Of a DNA stretch of 64,000 nucleotides, positions 57,701 through 64,000 are shown in pieces (within the stretch, counting starts at the first letter, position 1; each line of letters starts with the position of its first letter). The translations under genes were made by a program, and so were the position numbers. The notes below the pieces were generated by a model. That model saw nothing but the letters and a program-made list of their open reading frames with translations. It was not told the origin of the DNA and did no database searches. Location of the stretch: positions 62,001-126,000 of the forward strand of contig NZ_UAVD01000006.1 in assembly GCF_900460065.1 (NCBI RefSeq), written 5' to 3'. The stretch is from Streptomyces griseus (lineage in GTDB: Bacteria; Actinomycetota; Actinomycetes; Streptomycetales; Streptomycetaceae).

Positions 57701-59833
57701 TCACCGTTCCGCGACCGTCCGCGGCGGGGTGGTGGCCGGCGGGGGAGCGGGGCCGATCTCGCACCAGACTGCCTTGCCCTCGCCCCTCGGCTCGATGCCC
57801 CAGCGCGTGGCCACCGCGTCGAGCAGGAGCAGTCCCCGGCCGGAGGTGGACGTCTCGCCCGGCGTACGCCGACGGGGCCAGGCGCTGGACCGGTCCTGGA
57901 CCGAGAGCCTGATCCGGCGCACCGGTTCGGGCAGCACCTCCAGCGTCAGGACGGCCCCGCCCTCGGTGTGCAGGAGCACATTCACCAACAACTCGCCCGT
58001 GACGAGCTCGGCGTCGTCGGCGAACTCGGCCATGTCCCAGTCGCCGAGGGCCTGGCGCACGATCGCGCGGGCGTCCGAGAGCCCTTCCGGGTCCGCCTGG
58101 TGAATGTACTGGTGCAGCCGTGGCGCGTGCGACGACCCCACATCGGGGCTTCGGCGCAGGACGAGGAGTGCCACGTCGTCCCCCGACCCCCACCGTTCCC
58201 ACAGTCGTTCCGACAGGTGATCGGCCAGTGCCTCGGCGCCTGCGGGCCCGGAGCTCACCTCGTTGCGCAGTGCGTCGATCCCGGTGTCGAGGTCGGCCCC
58301 CGGCTCCTCCACCAACCCGTCCGTGTACAGCACGAAGGTCTCACCCGGCACCAGGTCCAGCCGGGTCTCCGGGTACTCCTCGTCCTGGAGGTCGGTGGAG
58401 GTGCCCAGCGGCAGCCCACCGCGCACCTGCGGGCTGCCGACCCGCCCGTCGAGGTGTCGGATCAACGGGCCCAGGTGCCCGGCCCGCACCACCTGCACCG
58501 TTCCGGAGGCCAGGTCGACCTGGGCGTAGGCGCAGGTGGCGAAGCGGTCGGTGTCCAGCTCGGCGAGGAAGCGGGAGGCCCGTGCCAGCACGGTGGCCGG
58601 CGGGTGCCCCTCGGAGGCGTAGGCGCGCAGGGCGATGCGCAACTGACCCATGATCGCGGCCGCGTGGGTGTCGTGTCCCTGCACGTCCCCCACGACCAGT
58701 CCGTAACGGTTCTTGGGCAGGGTGATCACGTCGTACCAGTCGCCACCGACCTGCCGGCCGCTCCACGCCGCGTGGTAGCGGACCGCGATCTCGCCGCCCG
58801 CGACGTCCTGGATCCGGGGCGGGAGCATCGCGGACTGGAGCTGGGTGGCGAACTCCCGTTCCTCGTCGAAGAGCATCGCGCGCTGCAGGGACTGGGCCAC
58901 GATGGCGGCGAGGCCCAGACACAGGATGCGCTCGTCCGCGTTGAAGACCGTTCGCTCGCGGTAGAAGAGGGCCAGACCGCCGAGCGACCGGGCCTGGGCC
59001 ACCAGCGGAAGATAGGCCGCTGCCCGAAACCTCAGCGTCCCGAGGTGCGGTTCCAGTTCCGGGTAGCGACGGGCCAGCGCGGAGAGGGAGGTGATGAACC
59101 GGGGGCGTCCGCTGCGGATGGTGTCCGCGAGGGGGAGGTCGCGGTCGAGGTCACCGGATCCCAGTCCGTCGAGCACCTCGAGCGACTCGCCGCTCAGCGC
59201 GACGATGTTCAGCGCGGAATTCTCCACCAGTCCCAGCGCGAGGCCGTCTGCGCCGAGCCGGGCCAGCCCGCCGGGTCCGGTGAGCGCCGCCGTCACGTCG
59301 TCGACGGTCACCGCACGGGACATGGCACTTGTTGTTCGTTCAACGATATTGGTCTGGCGCTGCCGCCGCTTTTCCAGATCGAGAACGAAGGCCGAATGGG
59401 TGACCTCCGCCGTAGCGTCCCGGACGACCCCCACGATCCGGTGCGCCCTTCCGTTCTTCGATCGCAGAATGCGGGCCTGGACATGGGTCCACTGCGTGCT
59501 CCCGTCGTCCAACGGCACACGGAAGTGGACGCTGTACGAATTGCTGCCGCCGGTGATGGCCTCGTCGACCGTGACATCGAGACGGGCCCGCTCCGCCGGT
59601 TCCAGGTGCTCCAGCAGCGCACCCGGGCGCGCCTCGAACGTCGCGGGATCGACACCGAACACCATCAGTCCGGCTTCGTCGATGTCCAGGGTCCGGTTGT
59701 CCAGGTCCCAGTCGAAGCTGCCGGTCCTGTTCATGGCGAGACGCTCCGTCGGCCGGATCTCACCGTTGGTCTTCCGGTCGATCCGGCGGAGCGGAGAGGC
59801 CTCGGCGTCCTGCCGCCGTTCGTCGTCGGTCAT
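57701..59833 (-). CDS. PAS-GAF-PP2C (SpoIIE-like) phosphatase with ATPase/anti-sigma-type domain
   Basis: A 710-residue cytoplasmic regulator. Order: PAS-like domain (about 30-150; GSFDWDLDNRTLDIDEAGLM), GAF (about 160-320), SpoIIE PP2C domain (about 340-560; SGRQVGGDWYDVITLPKNR, GDVQGHDTHAAAIMGQLR, YTDGLVEEPGADLD) and a HATPase_c domain (about 590-700; ELVTGELLVNVLLHTEGGA, GRGLLLLDAVATRWG) like RsbW/anti-sigma kinases. It can therefore dephosphorylate an anti-anti-sigma factor and phosphorylate the same or another. Its partner is not in this window. Confidence 0.93.
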   Translation of the reverse strand: MTDDERRQDAEASPLRRIDRKTNGEIRPTERLAMNRTGSFDWDLDNRTLDIDEAGLMVFGVDPATFEARPGALLEHLEPAERARLDVTVDEAITGGSNSYSVHFRVPLDDGSTQWTHVQARILRSKNGRAHRIVGVVRDATAEVTHSAFVLDLEKRRQRQTNIVERTTSAMSRAVTVDDVTAALTGPGGLARLGADGLALGLVENSALNIVALSGESLEVLDGLGSGDLDRDLPLADTIRSGRPRFITSLSALARRYPELEPHLGTLRFRAAAYLPLVAQARSLGGLALFYRERTVFNADERILCLGLAAIVAQSLQRAMLFDEEREFATQLQSAMLPPRIQDVAGGEIAVRYHAAWSGRQVGGDWYDVITLPKNRYGLVVGDVQGHDTHAAAIMGQLRIALRAYASEGHPPATVLARASRFLAELDTDRFATCAYAQVDLASGTVQVVRAGHLGPLIRHLDGRVGSPQVRGGLPLGTSTDLQDEEYPETRLDLVPGETFVLYTDGLVEEPGADLDTGIDALRNEVSSGPAGAEALADHLSERLWERWGSGDDVALLVLRRSPDVGSSHAPRLHQYIHQADPEGLSDARAIVRQALGDWDMAEFADDAELVTGELLVNVLLHTEGGAVLTLEVLPEPVRRIRLSVQDRSSAWPRRRTPGETSTSGRGLLLLDAVATRWGIEPRGEGKAVWCEIGPAPPPATTPPRTVAER

Positions 59834-60068
59834 GCCAGCTCCGGAGGTCGTCCGGCGGGGCCGCACACCGGCGGACCCGTAGGACCCAATTGTCGAGCCG
59901 CATCCCAGGGCGTGCCACAGCGGCACGCCCGCGACGCCTCGCACCCGCTCCCGTGCCCGCATACCCGCTGCCGACCGGACCCGGGGGGCGCGGGACGGCA
60001 GCCGAGGCCGGTCAGCGACCATGGAGGGCGTCCCACGTGTCCACGAGCTCAGCGAGCGGAGCGCACGC

Positions 60069-61172
60069 ATGAACGACGACCTGCCCGTCCTGCTGGAGAA
60101 GAGGGGCACATGCCTGCACCTCACACTGAACCGCCCCCGGGCGCTCAACGCTCTCAGCCACACGATGGTGCGACTTCTCCACGAGGCCCTGTCCCACGCC
60201 GAGCGGGACGACTCGATCGCCTCGGTGCTGCTGTCCGGAGCCGGTGACCGGGGCCTGTGCGCCGGCGGCGACATCCGTGCCCTGCACGACGACGCACGGG
60301 CCTCGGGGCGGGCATCTCTGGAGTTCTGGCGTGACGAATACCACCTCAACGCTCGCATCGCCCGATTCCCCAAGCCGTACGTCGCACTGATGGACGGCAT
60401 CGTGATGGGCGGAGGGGTCGGGGTGTCCGCGCACTCCGGTATCCGTGTCGTCACCGAGCGCTCACGCGTCGCCATGCCCGAGACCGCTATCGGCTTCGTG
60501 CCCGATGTCGGGGGTACCCGTCTGCTGGCCAAGGCCCCCGGCGAACTGGGCACTCATCTGGCGCTCACCGGCCGATCCGTCGGGGCGGCCGACGCCGTTC
60601 TCTGTGGTCTGGCCGATCTCCACGTCCCCGCTCACCTCCTGCCGGCCCTGGCCGAGGAGCTGGGGGATCCGACGGCCCGGGGGGCATCGGTGGCGGACGT
60701 CGTCCAGCGGTTCGCCACGGAGCCTCCGGCCGGCGAGCTCGTGTCGCAACGCGACTGGATCGACGGTTGCTACGCGGCGGACAGCGTGGAGGAGATCCTG
60801 CGCCGACTCCGTGCGAGCGGTGTTCCCGCGGCGGAGGCGGCCGCGGACGAACTCCTGAGCAAGTCGCCGCTCGCGCTGAAGGTGACGCTCGCCGCGGTCC
60901 GCCGGGCCGCCCGGCTCGACAGCCTGGAGGCCGTTCTCGACCAGGAGTTCCGTGTCTCCAGCCGGGCGTTCGAACACCCTGACTTCGTCGAAGGCGTGCG
61001 AGCCCGGATCATCGACAAGGACAACGCCCCGCAGTGGAAGCCGGGCTCCCTCGCCGAAGTCGACGACCAGGAGGTCACCCGGTTCTTCGCGCCGCTCGGC
61101 CCCGGCGAACAGGAGCTCGGACTCGCTCCGGGACCCACGGACGACCTCATCGGCGGGGGACAGGGCGGCTAG
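60069..61172 (+). CDS. Enoyl-CoA hydratase/isomerase family protein (3-hydroxyisobutyryl-CoA hydrolase-like)
   Basis: A 367-residue enzyme of the crotonase fold. HLTLNRPRALNALSHTMV, GAGDRGLCAGGDIRALHDD and YVALMDGIVMGGGVGVSAHSG give the oxyanion hole and CoA site; Glu residues in PETAIGFVPDVGG are catalytic. Length and the C-terminal domain (DFVEGVRARIIDKDNAPQWKP) match 3-hydroxyisobutyryl-CoA hydrolases of valine breakdown. Its TAG stop (61170-61172) coincides with the left end of the MITE-like repeat, so the element may have supplied the stop. Confidence 0.92.
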   Translation: MNDDLPVLLEKRGTCLHLTLNRPRALNALSHTMVRLLHEALSHAERDDSIASVLLSGAGDRGLCAGGDIRALHDDARASGRASLEFWRDEYHLNARIARFPKPYVALMDGIVMGGGVGVSAHSGIRVVTERSRVAMPETAIGFVPDVGGTRLLAKAPGELGTHLALTGRSVGAADAVLCGLADLHVPAHLLPALAEELGDPTARGASVADVVQRFATEPPAGELVSQRDWIDGCYAADSVEEILRRLRASGVPAAEAAADELLSKSPLALKVTLAAVRRAARLDSLEAVLDQEFRVSSRAFEHPDFVEGVRARIIDKDNAPQWKPGSLAEVDDQEVTRFFAPLGPGEQELGLAPGPTDDLIGGGQGG

Positions 61173-61345
61173 GGCGTGTTTCGAACGTCCCGCCGCTCGG
61201 CGACGCCTGACACGCACGCTCGCCGCGTTGTCGGAATCACCCCGCTCCATGCGGTATCGGGGCGACCCTCCGCCGTGCGATCGCACGCACCGGACGCCGC
61301 CGAGGCCGCTCTCCGGGCGGACGGTGCTCCTCTCGCAACACGCCC
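61172..61345. mobile_element. MITE-like 174-bp element with terminal inverted repeats
   Basis: The left end GGGCGTGTTTCGAA (61172-61185) and the right end CTCGCAACACGCCC (61332-61345, reverse complement GGGCGTGTTGCGAG) form a 14-bp inverted repeat with two mismatches. There is no coding capacity. An internal perfect palindrome GTGCGATCGCAC sits near 61276. I recognise this short sequence as a type that recurs in Streptomyces genomes (memory only). Confidence 0.7.
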
Positions 61346-61393
61346 CAGCCGGGACCGGCGGGTGCCGGCCCCGGCGCCCGCCCTCCGCCCCGT

Positions 61394-61621
61394 CTATCTG
61401 TCGCTGCCGGAAAAGCTCGGTTGAATGGCCCGTACGAGAGCGAACAGCCGGTCCTCGTTCCCCGTCAGTCCCGCGCTGCGCAGGGCACGGTCCGCCTCCC
61501 GCATCGGAGAGGTCAGCAGCGGCAGGTAGACCGGCGCGTCTTCGGGGTCCGCGAGCACTGCCCGAGTGGCTTCCAGCAGCCGGACGTACGCCTGCGCCGC
61601 GGCGAGCTCGTCGCTGTCCAT
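61394..61621 (-). CDS. Small acidic helical protein
   Basis: A 75-residue protein, mostly helical (ELAAAQAYVRLLEATRAVLAD), with an acidic N-terminus. GGAGGAG lies 8 nt before the ATG, supporting translation. No family recognised. It lies next to the MITE and ends 49 bp beyond its right repeat. Confidence 0.65.
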   Translation of the reverse strand: MDSDELAAAQAYVRLLEATRAVLADPEDAPVYLPLLTSPMREADRALRSAGLTGNEDRLFALVRAIQPSFSGSDR

Positions 61622-61686
61622 CTCAGCATCTCCTCCTCAGAGCTGTCTGACCGTCAAGCATCCCCCACAGGTCTGACAACGCCGCC

Positions 61687-62184
61687 TCAAGACGGGCGGC
61701 CGTGCCCGCCGGACAACTCGCTCGGCGGTTCCACCTCCAGGTAACGCCGTCTTCGGGGGCCGCGGTAGAGCAGGACCGTCCAGCCCAGGTCCCGCAAGGC
61801 CGAGGCGCAGCCGGCCAGAGCCTCCTCCTCGCCATGAGCGGCACCGCTGCCGGGCGGTCCGATCCACTCGACCCGCACCGAACCCGGTGATTCCCCGCTG
61901 CTCACCCGGTATCCGGCCGACACGCGGCGTCCCGACGCGTCGACGGCCGACGGCGTTGCCCCCGACCTCTCCAGAGCCAAAGCGATCGCCCTGATCGGGC
62001 GATTCCGTTCCCACGGAGCCGGCACGGCCACGGGGTCGGGGTGCCCGGAGCCGGTGAGCCGACGGATCTGCAGCAGCCCCTCGAACGCGGTCCGCACGGT
62101 GGCCGCCCTGGTCGCCGCGGGTTCGGAGGGCGGTGGGCCCTCGCCGGTCGCGGGCTCGAATCCGTTGCTCTCCTCGGTGCCCAT
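61687..62184 (-). CDS. Hypothetical protein
   Basis: A 165-residue soluble protein. Repetitive pattern: TVRTAFEGLLQIRRLTG, IRAIALALERSG and a C-terminal GWTVLLYRGPRRRRYLEVEPP strand-rich part. Conserved-looking in Streptomyces but no known domain. GAGGGGGG precedes the ATG by about 5 nt. Confidence 0.65.
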   Translation of the reverse strand: MGTEESNGFEPATGEGPPPSEPAATRAATVRTAFEGLLQIRRLTGSGHPDPVAVPAPWERNRPIRAIALALERSGATPSAVDASGRRVSAGYRVSSGESPGSVRVEWIGPPGSGAAHGEEEALAGCASALRDLGWTVLLYRGPRRRRYLEVEPPSELSGGHGRPS

Positions 62185-62389
62185 GTGTCCCCCCTCGCCA
62201 TCACCACGGTGCCCAGTCTGCCCCGGCGGCGCCGGCGGGGATGCGTAACCGTCGACGGATGCGGTGGTGGACGGTGCTCAACGGAACCGGCGGGGCCGAC
62301 GGGAGTTCTGCCTCTCGGCTCCTCGGTAGAATCGTGTGCTCCGCATCCGTACTCTCCGCAGCACCCATTGACGCGAGGACCCGCCGCCC

Positions 62390-63232
62390 GTGCCCGACAA
62401 CGAACCGAGGACCATGCCCGACAACGGACGGGGGGCGCTGCGGGCGGACTGCGCGAACTGTTTCGCCCTGTGCTGCGTCGCCCTCACGCTGACGGCCTCC
62501 ACGGACTTTGCCATCGACAAGGACGCCGGGCGGCCCTGCCCCAACCTTCGGGACGACTTCCGTTGTGGCATCCACACCCGGCTGCGTCCGAAGGGCTTCT
62601 CCGGCTGCACCGTGTACGACTGCTTCGGCGCCGGTCAACAGGTCTCCCAGGTGACCTACGGTGGCCGGGACTGGCGTTCGTCTCCGGACATCGCCGCGCA
62701 GATGTTCCAGGTCTTCCCGGTCATGCGCCAGCTCCACGAACTGCTGTGGTATCTCACCGAGGCCCTCACCCTGCCGGACGCCCGTCCCCTCCACGACGAG
62801 ATCCGCCGGGCACTCGACGAGACGGAACGACACACCGGGCGCCCGGCCGTCGACTTCTCGGACTTGGACATCGCCGGTCACCGGGACCGGGTCGCCGGGC
62901 TGCTCCTGCGCACCAGCGAACGCGTCCGGGCCGCCGCGCCCCGCCGCAAGAGGCGCAACCACCGCGGTGCCGACCTCATCGGGGCCCGTCTGCGGGGAGC
63001 CGACCTGCGTGCGGCGGACCTCCGTGGGGCCTATCTGATCGCCGCCGATCTCACCGGCGCCGACCTCCGCCTGGCCGACCTCATCGGTGCGGACTTCCGT
63101 GATGCAGACCTCTCGGACGCCGACCTCACGGGAAGCCTGTTCCTCACCCAGGCGCAACTCAACGCCGCCAAGGGCAACGGGAAGACGGCACTGCCCGCCT
63201 CCCTGAGCCGCCCTCCGCACTGGGCAACCTGA
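62390..63232 (+). CDS. Cys-rich pentapeptide-repeat protein
   Basis: A 280-residue protein. Residues 20-80 carry a dense Cys/His cluster (DCANCFALCC, then CPNL, RCGIH, GCTVYDC), similar to YkgJ-type metal or iron-sulfur sites. A helical middle is followed by a pentapeptide-repeat solenoid (about 190-255) with repeated ADL(R/I)GA-type units. Pentapeptide solenoids can mimic DNA; the metal cluster suggests a sensor. The GTG at 62390 is used; a Met eight codons downstream is an alternative. Confidence 0.85.
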   Translation: MPDNEPRTMPDNGRGALRADCANCFALCCVALTLTASTDFAIDKDAGRPCPNLRDDFRCGIHTRLRPKGFSGCTVYDCFGAGQQVSQVTYGGRDWRSSPDIAAQMFQVFPVMRQLHELLWYLTEALTLPDARPLHDEIRRALDETERHTGRPAVDFSDLDIAGHRDRVAGLLLRTSERVRAAAPRRKRRNHRGADLIGARLRGADLRAADLRGAYLIAADLTGADLRLADLIGADFRDADLSDADLTGSLFLTQAQLNAAKGNGKTALPASLSRPPHWAT

Positions 63233-63272
63233 CCTCGTCGCTCGTCCACTGCATCCGCCGGATAGAGAGCCC

Positions 63273-63791
63273 TCAGCTTCCGGTGCCGCGGGCGTCCGCC
63301 TCCAGGGCTGCCTTGAGACGCTTCAGCGTCGTACGGATGTTGCCGCCCTGGAACTGCGCGAAGGTCTTCCCGCCCGTAGCGACGCGGTCGAACGCGTTGG
63401 CGAGGAAGTCAGGCCAGCGACGCCGGTCGTCGGTCCACGTCTCGGTGACCCGGGTCGCCCCGTCCACTGCCTCGAAACGGTAGTCCCACGTGGCGATGGG
63501 CCCCGGGAGCAGTGGGCGCCGCAGGCCGATCGCGTGCACCCGAAAGGCGAAGCGCTCGCCGGGGTCGGCCGCCGTCACCGTGCACCGTGTCGTCCAGCGC
63601 GCCGCACCGCGCTTGTTGCGGCCCTCGAAGACCATGCCGACGTATGCAGCACGTTGTTCGCCGCGGACGGTCGCGCCACGGTTCTCCGGGCTCCAACGAC
63701 CCATCGCCGTGGGATCGCTGAGCTGTTCATAGACCTGCGCCGGGCTGGCGTCGATGACGATGCTGTCCGCTACGGACATGGTGCGGGGCAC
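63273..63791 (-). CDS. SRPBCC family protein (polyketide-cyclase/START-like)
   Basis: A 172-residue protein. SVADSIVIDASPAQVYEQLSD and MGRWSPENRGATVRGEQ begin the helix-grip fold, with DGATRVTETWTDDRRRWPDF near the end, as in polyketide cyclase/dehydrase-type SRPBCC proteins that bind hydrophobic ligands. AGGAG is 8 nt before the GTG at 63791, preferred over the ATG at 63779 and a longer reading. Function unassigned. Confidence 0.85.
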   Translation of the reverse strand: MPRTMSVADSIVIDASPAQVYEQLSDPTAMGRWSPENRGATVRGEQRAAYVGMVFEGRNKRGAARWTTRCTVTAADPGERFAFRVHAIGLRRPLLPGPIATWDYRFEAVDGATRVTETWTDDRRRWPDFLANAFDRVATGGKTFAQFQGGNIRTTLKRLKAALEADARGTGS

Positions 63792-63876
63792 GGGTGAGAC
63801 TCCTTGTCCACGGCCGTTGACGGGCCACACCCGGGTGCCGCACCGGCCGTGGGCCGACATCCCGGAGCCCATACCT

Positions 63877-63888
63877 TACTCATGAGTA
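63877..63888. promoter_or_regulatory. Perfect palindrome TACTCATGAGTA
   Basis: A 12-bp exact palindrome 86 bp upstream of the SRPBCC gene. It shares the ACTCATG/CATGAGT half-site with the TetR operator candidate at 9621-9637. It may be the binding site for a TetR-type regulator encoded just beyond the right edge. Confidence 0.5.
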
Positions 63889-64000
63889 GATTCGGTGAGG
63901 TGAGGGAGCAGCCCAGGGGCTGTGCCACGCACAGCCCCTGGGCGACGGCCGGACCACCGTGGCGCGACCCGGCGCCCGGAGCAGCGGCCTTTCAACGCGT

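Noticed and set aside
1..64000. tRNA, rRNA and CRISPR arrays
   Set aside because: I looked by eye for T-loop GTTCGANTC contexts, rRNA core motifs and regularly spaced repeats. The GTTCGA matches found lie inside genes without a cloverleaf, and no array was seen. A tRNAscan or covariance search would settle it.

Overview
The window is high-GC actinobacterial chromosome, almost certainly Streptomyces of the S. griseus group. The strongest marker is the gene at 11266-12159: its 297-residue preproprotein agrees, as far as I can recall it, with S. griseus streptogrisin A (SprA). TTG/GTG starts with strong Shine-Dalgarno sites, many secreted enzymes with ricin-type lectin domains, a conservon-type roadblock protein, a DUF6397 protein and an LAETG-anchored wall protein fit the same group. 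I found no rRNA, tRNA or CRISPR array.

Layout. 1-4.8 kb: small secreted proteins, a nitroreductase, an ArsR-type regulator and a SUKH-like protein. 5-11 kb: secreted M19-like amidohydrolase with a discoidin domain, the deleted remains of a GH36 alpha-galactosidase, an MFS permease, and a TetR regulator divergent from a GH1 beta-glucosidase with a palindromic operator between them. 11.2-19.5 kb: secretome block with streptogrisin A, a translationally coupled pair (PQQ-type sugar dehydrogenase, then a ThuA + 3-keto-disaccharide-hydrolase-like protein), and a divergent GH16 glucanase. The last three all carry ricin B lectin tails. 19.7-21.3 kb: DinB protein and a methyltransferase.

21.4-33.9 kb: a ten-gene leftward run headed by an IclR regulator: Asp/Glu racemase-maleate isomerase family protein, M19-like protein lacking the usual N-terminal metal motif, FAD oxidoreductase, a complete Opp/Dpp-type ABC importer, aldehyde dehydrogenase and a muconolactone-isomerase-like protein. 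Several junctions overlap by ATGA, so this is probably one catabolic operon. One ABC ATPase gene is frameshifted by a single base.

34.5-48.8 kb: DUF4232 lipoprotein, aldehyde dehydrogenase with its GAF-type activator, a peptidoglycan amidase, a coupled SNF2 helicase/SWIM-finger pair, a front-end type desaturase with a small coupled membrane protein, MpaB-like oxygenase, methyltransferase and TerD. 49-53.2 kb: ArsR regulator, MgtA-type P-type ATPase and TatA-like protein, then a decayed conservon GTPase. 53.2-64 kb: PPOX-type protein, roadblock protein, DUF6397, GNAT, histidine phosphatase, LAETG protein, PAS-GAF-PP2C-HATPase regulator, enoyl-CoA hydratase-like protein ending exactly at a MITE-like repeat, small hypotheticals, a Cys-rich pentapeptide-repeat protein and an SRPBCC protein.

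The most interesting system is the 13.1-19.5 kb block. It looks like a secreted, lectin-tethered glycan-oxidation module: a sugar dehydrogenase is coupled to a protein whose domains belong to families linked to 3-keto-glycoside cleavage, opposite a beta-glucanase. The IclR/Opp operon is a second candidate for an uncharacterised pathway.
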